DNA from: Gryganskiella cystojenkinii
Taxonomy: Eukaryota; Mortierellomycota; Mortierellomycetes; Mortierellales; Mortierellaceae
Assembly (NCBI GenBank): GCA_015852425.1
Contig: JAAAIG010000822.1
Coordinates: forward strand, 2,770-17,004
DNA: 14,235 bases
Direction of reading: 5' to 3'
The notes under the pieces were generated by a model. It was given only the letters and a program-made list of their open reading frames with translations. It made no database searches and was not told the origin of the DNA. The position numbers and the translations under genes are program-made. Below, in pieces: positions 1 to 9,396 of the stretch (position 1 is its first letter; every line of letters begins with the position of its first letter).

Positions 1-1371
1 GTTGTATATGCGTCCTTTGTCAGTGACAAGTTTGACTCGGAACCGAAGCGGTTTCGATTTCAGGCTACGGTCGCAATGCAAGGGGCCAATGTTCTGGAAC
101 TGTTGACACCCCTCTGGCCCGGATCCTTTCTCTTGATCGCCTCGATCTCCAATATCGGTAACATTAATTTGAACTGACGGGATAAATCAACGTTGTAGAA
201 CGCGGACCAAAAAATTAACTTGGCCATCTACGATTTTTTGTTCATTTCAGGCAAAAACATGGCGTGGTTGGCCAGCTCTGCAACACGGGCACAGATGAAC
301 AAGACTTTTGCTCTCAGGGACAAGTACGTTCGCGATCTTTACTGAGTTTATTTTGTAAAAGATGAATTGTCTTTGAGCCGTTTTACTCACCACGACTGGA
401 ACTTTTTCTTGTGTCATATTATAGTTTGGGAGACATCACCGGAAAATCTGGATCTCAAACTACCGCTGCAGGACTTGTCGGTACGGACTTGACTGGGATA
501 ATACTGCGTTACTTTATTGAAAGCCGATCTGTCTGAATCTCCTTGTTGATTACTTTTTTCTTTCTTTTTTCATTAATCCGTAGGAACCGGATTGGGTGTC
601 GTGATCGCAGCATTGATGAGTCACGTCTCTGAGGACCCCACCGTTTTGCCCTTGATACCGATGTGCCTGACATTTTTACCATTCTCAATCTTCAACATCT
701 ACTCCAACTACCGGTCCAGTCATTACGTCACAACACCGTCCTTCAACATTCCCAGAGCAGAGACCGTCTTTCACAAGGTTCTGAAGGCACTTCCCGAGTC
801 TTCAACAAACAGCGAGGAGGAAGAAGGGATCTCATTAAAGGGTCAATTGGAAAGGATCATCCCCACTCCCAAGCAAGTCGCACACGACGAGGTCTTTGTC
901 ACTTCGTTCCGGTCCCCATTCAGTGTTGGATTAGAGATTGAGCCAGCCATTAGTCGCTTTGCAGGTCAAGGCGCCGGGGTTGCGACATTGGATCGGGCGT
1001 TGAGACAGACAGATTTTGTTCAAAAGGAACGATATTATATCATGGTCGATGACTCTGTTGGTCATGGCGCTGGCAGTAAGAACAGTACTGGCAGCGGTCA
1101 TCTGTGCAGGGGCAAGGTCGTGATCTGGTTCGACAAGTCGGCTAAAGGAAAAGATCTTGTCCAAGGGTTCTACCATGCCTGCGCCGCAAGAGAACTTATC
1201 TCGTCATCATCGTCGTCATCATCATCTTCACCGATGGACGCTGTGCGGTCAGCGCATACGGCGACCTTGGAGACTATCCCGAAGTTGGTCAAAGTGATGG
1301 AAGGCAAGGGGTGGGACACTGAGAGTTTGTTCTTGACGGATGGTGATCGCAACCGCATTCAAGTCGGATAA
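1..1371 (+). CDS. RUS/DUF647 family membrane protein (RUSF1-like), 3' part, four exons
   Basis: The 5' end lies outside the window. Exons that join in frame are 1-157, 251-323, 425-480 and 584-1371, giving 357 residues; introns are 93, 101 and 103 bases, all GT..AG. The join restores hallmark RUS blocks: KRFRFQATVAMQGANVLELL, then a hydrophobic stretch, SATRAQMNKTFALRDNLGDI, KSGSQTTAAGLVGTGLGVVI, and a second hydrophobic stretch ending in IYSNYRS. These match the membrane core of plant RUS1/RUS2 and animal RUSF1 (C16orf58). The C-terminal half is soluble, contains a ten-serine run (1201-1230) and ends in the GWDTE-type motif typical of RUS tails. The family is a poorly understood membrane protein group; plant members affect UV-B response and early seedling growth. 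The biochemical activity is unknown, so no reaction is assigned. Roughly the first 100 residues are probably missing compared with known members. No frameshift or internal stop is seen. Confidence 0.92.
1201..1230 (+). repeat. Serine-codon microsatellite in the RUS gene
   Basis: Ten consecutive serine codons of the TCN type (mostly TCA and TCG) lie in the C-terminal soluble part. The run is an in-frame trinucleotide repeat and probably a flexible linker that varies in length between strains. Confidence 0.85.
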
Positions 1372-1388
1372 GCTTTGTTACGCCCATG

Positions 1389-1394
1389 AATAAA
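1389..1394 (+). terminator. Polyadenylation signal after the RUS gene
   Basis: A canonical AATAAA lies 18 bases after the stop codon and is followed within about 10 bases by a run of ten A. It is close to the stop for a fungal 3' UTR, but it is the only exact copy just downstream. Confidence 0.5.
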
Positions 1395-1884
1395 ATAGAA
1401 AAAAAAAAAGAGACGCAAAGCCGAGATTTCATCAAAAATTGAGGGCGGGAGGGGTAGTGAAGACGCGATATACTCTGTTACGCCTTTCTATTGAGAAAGA
1501 GATCGCGTCGCGACGATTAGGTTCCATAACGGTCTGAAGAGCGAGTTGAGTCAAAGAAGAAAAGTAGAAAAGAAAAATGGTGAGCAAAATGAAGGGCATG
1601 GCACGAGGAAGGGCAAAAGAGGGAAAAAAGAGCACGAGTCCGAGTGTTCGAGATCGAAACATTATTACTGAGAAGGCTGTTGTCAATTTTCTTTTTCTTT
1701 GGAGCGAATATTGAAATCTTTCGTTGTGTCCGTTGTGTTCCCAATGCGCCGGTGGAGGTGCAGTTGTGCGCCCACAAAAGGGAGGACTTCTTGGATTTGA
1801 GAGAAGAGTGTGAGCAGTAAAGTCAGTCTCAATGACAGGGCAAAAATAGGTGTTCGAGAGACAACGTTTTCTCAGGAACAGATT

Positions 1885-2250
1885 GTCCTCTGTCTCTCTC
1901 TTTCATCACATTTTCTTTCCATTACATCTCTTTCATCCACACCATCATCCACCCCTCATTCCCCGTTTGCTTCTTTTGAAGTCTTGAGACAGCCTTTCTC
2001 TCTTCCCTTTCTTCTTTTTTTTGCATTCTCTTCCTTACATCTCGACCCTATTGCTCTCCCCTCTTTACCGCTCTTTGCATTTGAATTGCATTAGTCCCTT
2101 TGTTTGCCTGTGATCACTGCCTCCTTCTTTCCTTAACGACCGACTTCTTTTTACTACGACCGTGCCCAGAAGGGCCGAATCTCACTCCCCTGTTACCATC
2201 TTTATTTTTGGCTCATCAAAAAAAAAAAAGGGAGTTTCTTCCTTCCCTTG
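1885..2250 (+). promoter_or_regulatory. CT-rich promoter / 5' UTR tract of the PMT gene
   Basis: The plus strand is dominated by C and T for about 365 bases and ends just upstream of the ATG at 2263. Pyrimidine-rich leaders of this kind often mark transcription start regions in filamentous fungi. The exact start site cannot be read from sequence. Confidence 0.4.
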
Positions 2251-2262
2251 TCCTTCTTGTAA

Positions 2263-5200
2263 ATGTACTCCTCAAGCAGAGCTTCCTCGAGGACATCGTC
2301 CCACACCTTTCTCGATCCCTCTGGTCTCGATTTTGATCTCCCCTCTGACCAATTACCAACAAATCACATCACGACCATCCCAGAGGATGACCAAGAGGAT
2401 TCGGAAGCTGATTATGTCCACATTCGAGGCCCGTATGCTCATGCCCTTGCCCATGCTGAAAGACGTCAAGACCCCTATTATGCTGCTCCACCAGTAGCGA
2501 TTCAAGACGAGGGGCAGCCAGGGCCTTACGCTGGAACCGGAGGACATTTTTATGGCGATAACAACACTCCTAACCGGTCCTTGACCTCTTCGCCTGCACT
2601 GCCTTCCTCATATTACTCGCCGAATCAACAACCTCCTCAACCACGGTATCAATACCCAAGGACAAGGATCAGTGGAAACGGATCAGGCACAGCAGCAGGA
2701 GGAGGACTTGGTGGAGGTGGAGGAGGAGCAGGAGGAGGGGGAGGCGGAGGCGGAGGTCTTCCCCTTTATGCTTCAAGGACACAGCGGATGCAACGAAACA
2801 GTTTTAACAACAACACCGCCACCGCCCTGTCCAATGGCTACATGAACGGGTCCTCTGCTTTGGACCAGTCTGGGAAACCCATATTTCGAGGACCAGCCTT
2901 AACTCAACCCCGGATCAGTTCTGGAGGCATTGGCGGTCTGAGCAGCAGTAGTGACGACTCGGATGAGGGCGATGAGGCCTATTTCATTGGCGGTCGACGT
3001 GCCCACGCCGGGATTCATAAACGGATCTCATCCTTTCGGAGTCGTCGTGGTCGTCCCTGGTACAAGCATCGACAGGTCCAGATCGTGGGAGCAATATGTG
3101 TTCTGTCCCTGATTGTGCGATTGTGGGGAATTGGATATCCTTCCTCGGTTGTGTAAGTTTGTGAACTGATGGGGGAGAGGGGTCCCTTCAGTCGCTGCCG
3201 TTTTGTTCTTGTCCCATTTTTAGAATCCCTCATAATGGAAGGCTGACCACTGTTATCTTTTTCTGAAATTTGTGGGTGTAATAGATTTGATGAGGTACAT
3301 TTCGGTGGGTTTGCGTCCAAATATATCCGGGGTCGATTCTTCATGGATGTTCATCCACCTCTAGCCAAGATGTTGATTGCCCTGGTCGGCTGGGTTTTTG
3401 GTCTGGATCCCAGTTTTGATTTTAAGGACATTGGACTGTAAGTCACTTTGGGGGTTGACAGAGGAAGAACAGAAAAAACAATTACGCTTGTTTTTTATAG
3501 CTCGGAAAATTATTGGCAGGGGGAGGCAACCGGTCTAGTCCCAGTCGCGCTAACCATTTTCTTTCATTTCTCGATCCCTCCTCCCCCGATCGATCCTTTT
3601 AATTCAAACAGGGACTATCTTGGGCCCAAGGTTCCGTATGTGGCGATGCGATTGCTCTGTGGACTCATGGGCGCAGCTGTGGTGCCGATGGCGTTCTTCA
3701 CGATCAAGAATTCTGGACATTCACTTCATGCCTCCATCCTTGCTGCTGTGCTTGTTCTCTTTGGTAAGCGCTATCAGCAAAAAATGACAAAAATAGGTCC
3801 AGGCACGAGATATGGTGCGTGGAAATGAAAAAAAAAATGTGACCGTTTGGAATTAACCCCTTTCTGCCGTTTCACGCATCGGGCAATTTTTCTCCTTTCG
3901 CTTTCGGATCTGATAGAGAACAGCATTGTCACACAGAGTCGTCTTATCTTGTTGGATTCACCCCTGATCTTTTTTACGGCCTTTACAGCGTTGGCCTGGA
4001 CAAATTTCCATAACCAACGGAAATACCCCTTTTCGGACGATTGGTTCATCTGGTTGTTTTTGACCGGTGTCGGTCTTGGACTCACAGGATCGGTCAAATG
4101 GGTCGGACTCTTTACGATTGCGACGATTGGGACCTCGACCATCAACCAACTCTGGATCCTTTGGGGCGATCTCAAGGTGCCCTCGAGGGTTTGGTTGGAT
4201 CACTTCATGGCCCGCGCATTCTGTTTGATCCTTGTTCCTGTCGTGATTTACATGTTTATGTTTGAGATTCATTTCCTGTTGTTGGCGAATGGTGGAGACG
4301 GCGATGGGTTCATGAGCGCACCTTTCCAGATGACCCTCGGACGGTCCTTGCAGGATTCGCCTCTTTGTAAGTTGGCAGTGGACAGAACTTGAAAACTTGA
4401 TGTTTTTGATCTCATCAAAACTGTTCCGCAAGAGTACTGAATTCTCACCTTTGTCTTATATCATTAGCGGTCGCATACGGAGCGACGGTCACGATTCGTC
4501 ATCAGGGAACCCAGGGAGGATACCTTCACTCTCACCCTACCAACTATGAGACGGGAAGCAAACGTAAGGATAACTCAATTGCGATCTGATTCTGGATGTC
4601 GACGTTTTGCCTTTTTTCCACTGTTAACAGTTGTCTTGGACATTGACTTTTCAAATCCCCCCCTTTTGGATGCAAATAGAACAACAAATCACCCTCTATC
4701 CACACAAGGACACCAACAACGACTGGATCATTCAAAAGAAAGACGGAACGACTCCTTCTTCCCTCGAATACGTCAAAAATGGCGACGTGATCCGACTCTT
4801 GCACGTCCCGACTTTCAAACGATTGCATTCGCACGACCACAAGGCACCCGTGACAGAGGTCGAGAACCATTTCGAGGTCAGCGGGTATGGCGAAAAGGAT
4901 TTCGCGGGCGATGCCAATGACGAATGGCGGGTCGAGATTGTCGATTTCGATGGCAGGGACAAGAAGGCTGGGGAACTGATGCACACGTTGCGATCAAAGT
5001 TCAAGCTGGTCCATCAAAACATGGCTTGTGATCTGTTTTCGCACAGTGTCAAGTTGCCCAAGTGGGGGTTTGAACAACAGGAGGTCACGTGTATGAGGAG
5101 CGCGGTCCTGGCCAAGACGACATGGATGATCGAATCCAACGCCTATGACGCCTGTAAGATTCTCGAGACGAAATCTAGTGCGCCTTTTTTTTTTCCTTTT

Positions 5201-6727
5201 TTTTTTATATCACGCGACCAGTTTTAACAATCTGGTTTTATTATTTTATTGTACACTAGATCCCGTCAATGCTCCCAGAGTGAACTACAAGGTCCCCGGA
5301 TTCTTTGGGAAATTTATCGAACTCAACAAGGTCATGTGGAAGACCAACGCAGGCTTGACGGATTCGCATCCTTATGACTCGAGACCGTCGTCCTGGCCCT
5401 GGTTGAGACGGGGCATCAGTTTCTGGGGCAAGGATCAAAAACATGTCTACTTGATTGGAAACTGGTTCACATGGTACCTGTCTTCGTTTTCAGTTGCACT
5501 CTATGCGTTCATTCGTATCCTTCTTGTTGTTCGTGATAAGCGTGGTTACCGTGACAACTTTAGAGGTGAGAAAAAAAACAGAGAGAGACCCATCTGTCAT
5601 TATTGCACCCTTTTTCAGCAGTATTGTTGCCTTTGATGAGCGGACAAAATTATTGACTCTTTTTTTACCATTCAATTACAGGTCTTCGTGATTACTACGA
5701 ACTCTCAGGAGGATTCTTCTTCATGGCCTGGGCGTTCCATTACTTGCCGTTCTTCCTCATGGACCGACAACTCTTCCTCCACCACTACCTCCCAGCCTTG
5801 TACTTTTCGATCCTCTTGCTCTGTGTGACGTTTGATCTTTTGTGTCGTTTCATCCCGAACCGGTACCGACTCGCGGCTCTGCTTGTCGTCTCGTTCGTCG
5901 CGATCTATGTCTTCCGAACCCGTGCACCCCTTACTTATGGATCGGAATGGACACGATCCGAATGTGAAGCGTCAAAGATGCTCAAGACCTGGGATTATGA
6001 TTGTTGGCAATTCCCCGTCTCGTATGATCAGTACCGTCCTGCGGTAGTCCCCAAATCGGTCGAGGATCTGACGGGACGGATCATTGACCCACCTGTGGTT
6101 CAACAACAGCAGCAACAGAAACAGGAACAGCCGCACAATGGCAACCCGGATGATAAGCCACATGATTTCCTGGAACATTTATTACCTCACAACCCCGTGC
6201 CCTTAAAGGATTCTTCTGTTCAAGAGAAGAAGGAGAATGAAGAGGCCGCTGCTGATCAACAGCAATCCAAGGGCGAGATCAAGCAGGCCAAGTTGATAGA
6301 GAGGATACAGCACCAAGATCAAGAAAAGCAAGAGAACGAGAAACCGCTCCATGATAACCACAAAATCTCGGTGGAAAAGAAAGTGGCCCCCGCTGTCGCC
6401 GATGATGAGCATAAACAACCACCGGAGGTTAAAGGAGCCGAGGAGCCGGCAATAGAACTCGGGATCCAGGAAGCCCAGGCACAAGTAAACGCCGCAATGG
6501 TGAATCGTAACAGCAACAGTGACAACAACAACAATAGTATCCCAGACGAACAAGAACTTGATGTCGGTGATTTCAAGGGTGCTGTAGTCGAGGATGAGAC
6601 TGGAGGCGAGGATCCAGTGATGGCGGAACCTGAGGGGGATGTTATCGTCAACCTCAAGAGCGAGGACGAGGAGGACCCAAAGGCAGGCGATGACGTCGAA
6701 CTTGGAGCCGACGATCAGCAATCATAG
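2263..6727 (+). CDS. PMT1: Protein O-mannosyltransferase, Pmt1 subfamily (GT39), eight exons
   Basis: Dolichyl-phosphate-mannose--protein mannosyltransferase of the ER membrane, which adds mannose to Ser/Thr of secretory proteins; in yeast Pmt1 works as a heterodimer with Pmt2. Exons: 2263-3152, 3285-3437, 3612-3763, 3917-4366, 4468-4563, 4680-5153, 5260-5565, 5682-6727. They total 3567 bases, 1188 residues and a stop, and every junction is GT..AG. An in-frame TAA directly precedes the ATG, which fixes the start unless an upstream exon exists. Residues 1-270 are a low-complexity cytosolic tail with a glycine run. The first membrane helix is near 274-293, followed by the catalytic-loop motif FDEVHFGGF with Asp299-Glu300 and by DVHPPLAK. 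ENSIVTQSRLILLDSP and SVKWVGLFTIATIG are also typical. The MIR domain spans about 549-740, with repeats marked LHSHPTNY, LHSHDHK and KLPKWGFEQQEVTC. The C-terminal helices end near 925, the family core ends at DYDC (945-948), and an acidic Gln/Asn-rich tail runs to 1188. The Pmt1-type wording (ASKYIRGRFFMDVHPP, QGGYLHSHP, QQQITLYPH) sets it apart from Pmt2 and Pmt4. Confidence 0.95.
2698..2757 (+). repeat. GGN repeat encoding a glycine run in PMT1
   Basis: Twenty codons encode almost only glycine (residues 146-165, interrupted once by Leu and once by Ala), mostly as GGA with GGT, GGC and GGG. The coding strand is very G-rich with many GG and GGG steps, so it could form a G-quadruplex in DNA or mRNA. 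It lies in the poorly conserved N-terminal cytosolic tail. Confidence 0.85.
6101..6118 (+). repeat. Glutamine-codon run opening the PMT1 C-terminal tail
   Basis: Six consecutive CAA/CAG codons are followed by further Gln/Lys/Glu codons. They mark the start of the low-complexity tail after the conserved family core and probably expand or contract between strains. Confidence 0.8.
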
Positions 6728-6761
6728 CTTCCAACTCTTTTTTCTGGCTCGGGCCAATCAA

Positions 6762-6777
6762 AATAAAATAAAATAAA
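6762..6777 (+). terminator. Polyadenylation signals after PMT1
   Basis: Three overlapping AATAAA hexamers (starting at 6762, 6767 and 6772) lie 35 to 50 bases after the PMT1 stop codon, a normal spacing for a 3' end signal. Confidence 0.6.
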
Positions 6778-6837
6778 AAACAAGCAAACAAACACTGACA
6801 TAAACGTGCAGCAACGATGGATACCAAAACCATCAGA

Positions 6838-6859
6838 TTTTTTTTTTTTTTTTTTTTTT
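6838..6859. repeat. Homopolymer T22 tract
   Basis: Twenty-two consecutive T on the plus strand between two convergent genes. It could act as a nucleosome-excluding element or a termination region, and it is a likely sequencing-error and length-variation site. Confidence 0.9.
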
Positions 6860-7110
6860 GTTTTGTTTTTTGTGCTCAACTTCGCCCACCCTTCGATTCT
6901 CGGCCCTTGTTAATGTTTTTCGAGTTTTTGGCTTACGAAATTGTCAAGGAGAAAGTAAAAGAAAAGGTGGGTCCATGGGTGTAATAGAAAAGGCTATCGA
7001 GCAAGAAAAGTGACGACATCTTTTACTTTTCTTGAACGCGATGACAGCTCGAGTTTCTTTTTTTTATGGCGCCAAGAAGCCCTTCACTACCGATACCACT
7101 ACCACTACAG

Positions 7111-9207
7111 CTACTGCAGGTACCTATAGAACCATATTCTACACAAATTACAGTCTCGGTCACAGTCGGAAAAATCATGCTTCGTCTCCAACCACGAACT
7201 AGACTCTTCGTCAAAACGACAAAAGCAATCCCCAAAGCTTGTCCCCCTCAACAATTGCTCAAATACAAATTTCGTCTGATTCAAGGTCAGCGCGGACGAT
7301 TCCTGAAAGTCTGGCAGCGTCAACTTGTTGATCTTGAGACCTCGTGGTGGTGGAGCTGATAGTAACGGCGTTGCAGGTGAAGACAAGGACATACAGGATG
7401 AAGAACAAGAAGAGGGGTCCAAAAGAACATCCACAGTCGCATGAATCCCCAAGACTATCAGCTCCTTTAGTTTCGGACCAAAACTCCAAACCCATCGGCG
7501 CATCTGAGCACTGTGAATCTCGGACCCTTGTAAATCAACATCCGAAGACAAAATCTTGAGACTTCTCAGTCGATTCAGACACGGCCATCGAGCCGATTCC
7601 TCTGGCGTAAAGAACTCCTCGATCACAAACCTCGTTGTCCGGGGACATTGAAACTCCTCTAGCTCAATCGCAGATCGAAAAAACTTCTGAACAGCACTGG
7701 ATTCAAGTATATAATCCCCGTGTGGGTTGCAGAGAACACGCTTAAGAGACTTGCTCGAGGATGAGATCGCTAAATTATCCAGCAGCTCCTTAGGGATGAG
7801 ACAGCGTTCGCGCAGATCCAAGGTCTCTAGTCGGAGAGCAGGGCTCAAGAGCAAACATCTCCATTTGACACTTGACAGCATGCTAAATTCGAGAACTTTT
7901 CTTTCGCAGCCTGACAGCATCATCGTCAGTCTGGTGATCGGTTGAATTGCGGTCGCGGTGAACGGGTCAAAACCCTCCTTGTTGTTGTTGTTGTTATTAT
8001 TGTTGTTGACGATGATGTTATTTCGATGCTGCTGGTCCCGTAACGGATGATTGAGTGCCTTTACAAGACCCGGGATCGATTCGTACTCGAAAGTAAGGTC
8101 CGTTAGGCAAGGGAATCGACAGAGTAATGCAGACCATGACTCTTGGGTGGACAACAACGACGATGACGATGATAGTGAGTGTGAAGTCTCACCGTTACCT
8201 TCGCCCAATCCCAAGGACCAGACTGTCAGTTTCTGAATCTTCAGTGGTTGCCGCCTCCTTGCAGCTAGGTTCTTGGCCATAGGATGATCGTTCAAAGGAT
8301 CCAAGATATCAGCATGGATCCGACTCTTCTGATTACCGCGTCTGACAGCATCAGTGATTACTTGGAGCTGAGGCGCAAAGAGTTCTGAGAGTCGAGGAAA
8401 CGCTTCCAAAGTCTGGAGGAATAGCTCCCTCTCGATCTTGATTGGTTCATCCAGTTTGCGAATGGGGTCGGAATTGAGCCGTAATCGAACGAGTCCCTGA
8501 AGATGACCTTCCCACCCAGCTCTTGTTAGCCAGGTAAGGACATTATCGGTGTACCACGATTCGACATCCAAATTAAGCGATCGAATTGTGCTGGACAGAA
8601 AGCCGTTGGCTGGAGAAGAGGGGATCAAGGGACGGTACCAAACAGTTGGATCTTGCAGTGACTCCTCTTGCTTTTCCCTTTTGTCGCCACTGTTGTTTTT
8701 GGCAGCATCGACTTGTAGTAGCCGGCAGAACTCGAGCATGATGGTCGTTCCGGACTCTGATTCTCTTGGGTAGGGCTGAAAAATCTCGTCTAGGACCTCG
8801 TGCGAGACACCCAAGACGCTGTCCGGAAAGATTTTTTTAGCAAAGCAGTGTCTGAAATTGAGCTGAACGGTTTGAAGGTTCCGACAGTGAATTCGGATTT
8901 TATCCATAACAGACATAACAGGAGCCGGTTTTTGCTCAGTCGATTGTCGAGGGTTGAGGCAAAACCGAACTTCTCGAACAAGAGGGCTATGGGCTTCAAT
9001 ATCCTGAGGGAGAGGGAGACCAAGATTAGTTGTGGTGAGTACGATCGAGTACCATAGTCGAGGCGCCCAAAAAGAGTGAAAGATATGCGAAACGCGAGAT
9101 AGTCTGGCGATGTCCGAGGGTGTGAGGCTAATGAGGACAATGTCGCAGAGTTCGGGGAGATTGAACACTCTCTGCCATGCGGGGATAAGTTTTGGTTGGG
9201 CCTGCAT
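7111..9207 (-). CDS. F-box protein with degenerate leucine-rich repeats
   Basis: A single-exon gene of 698 residues. Residues about 14-53 form an F-box-like helix bundle (FNLPELCDIVLISLTPSDIA, then LSRVSHIFHSFWAPRLW), the part that in this family binds Skp1 in SCF ubiquitin ligases. The rest is leucine-rich with irregular repeat-like segments (LTDLTFEYESIPGLVKAL, LRLETLDLRERCL, LNRLRSLKILSSDVDL), which fits a substrate-binding LRR domain. Low-complexity insertions include a Ser run and an Asn run near residue 400. The tail is rich in Cys (CFCRF, then CDRDCNLC). The ATG at 9205-9207 is the first in its frame after an in-frame stop at 9253-9255; its start context is weak (T at -3). The gene converges on PMT1 and lies downstream, on the same strand, of two decayed F-box/LRR-like loci. 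Its ubiquitination targets cannot be read from sequence. The F-box assignment is by pattern; the LRR part is less sure. Confidence 0.8.
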   Translation of the reverse strand: MQAQPKLIPAWQRVFNLPELCDIVLISLTPSDIARLSRVSHIFHSFWAPRLWYSIVLTTTNLGLPLPQDIEAHSPLVREVRFCLNPRQSTEQKPAPVMSVMDKIRIHCRNLQTVQLNFRHCFAKKIFPDSVLGVSHEVLDEIFQPYPRESESGTTIMLEFCRLLQVDAAKNNSGDKREKQEESLQDPTVWYRPLIPSSPANGFLSSTIRSLNLDVESWYTDNVLTWLTRAGWEGHLQGLVRLRLNSDPIRKLDEPIKIERELFLQTLEAFPRLSELFAPQLQVITDAVRRGNQKSRIHADILDPLNDHPMAKNLAARRRQPLKIQKLTVWSLGLGEGNGETSHSLSSSSSLLSTQESWSALLCRFPCLTDLTFEYESIPGLVKALNHPLRDQQHRNNIIVNNNNNNNNNKEGFDPFTATAIQPITRLTMMLSGCERKVLEFSMLSSVKWRCLLLSPALRLETLDLRERCLIPKELLDNLAISSSSKSLKRVLCNPHGDYILESSAVQKFFRSAIELEEFQCPRTTRFVIEEFFTPEESARWPCLNRLRSLKILSSDVDLQGSEIHSAQMRRWVWSFGPKLKELIVLGIHATVDVLLDPSSCSSSCMSLSSPATPLLSAPPPRGLKINKLTLPDFQESSALTLNQTKFVFEQLLRGTSFGDCFCRFDEESSSWLETKHDFSDCDRDCNLCRIWFYRYLQ
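7979..8009 (-). repeat. Asparagine-codon microsatellite in the F-box gene
   Basis: On the minus strand, AAC and AAT codons repeat to give about nine Asn in a row (near residue 400). It is an in-frame trinucleotide repeat inside the LRR part, probably forming a loop. Confidence 0.8.
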
Positions 9208-9396
9208 CGAGAACGATGGCCCTTTTTGTAATGTGGGGAGAGAGAGTGGCGATTAACAAAAAAGTGAAAAGATGAGATGGACGAGAGCAAAGTGAATGTG
9301 AAATGCAGTGAGGAAAAAGGAGAAAATAAAAACACGCGGACAATGGCGAGTTTTCTCTCTGCATTAATATTAATATCCGTTGGAGTATCAGGGGCA

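Larger units (their letters stand above)
1372..2262. other. Intergenic region with pyrimidine-rich upstream tract
   Basis: No protein with recognisable features is found on either strand. The first part (about 1400-1800) is mixed and A/G-rich on the plus strand. From about 1885 to 2250 the plus strand becomes strongly C/T-rich, with many CTCTTTC-like blocks and an A10 run near 2220. Such tracts are common in fungal core promoters and 5' UTRs, so this stretch probably drives the mannosyltransferase gene that starts at 2263. No convincing TATA box was seen. The short open frames here have skewed, low-complexity translations and are treated as chance. Confidence 0.6.
6728..7110. other. Convergent 3' intergenic region with a T22 tract
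   Basis: This stretch separates the 3' ends of PMT1 (plus) and the F-box gene (minus). It holds the PMT1 AATAAA cluster and a run of 22 T at 6838-6859 followed by a TTTTG-type continuation. Beyond that I see no gene. No clear AATAAA for the minus-strand gene was found, so its transcript may end with an A-rich variant signal or inside this T tract, which is a poly-A tract on its own strand. Confidence 0.6.

Noticed and set aside
4629..4679. Upstream acceptor TTAACAG near 4630 for PMT1 exon 6
   Set aside because: Using it shifts the frame and loses the QQQITLYPH motif; the acceptor ending at 4679 restores the family sequence exactly.
6203..6721. Minus-strand open frame of 172 codons antisense to the PMT1 tail
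   Set aside because: It is a leucine/valine-rich shadow of the acidic Gln/Glu-rich tail codons on the plus strand.
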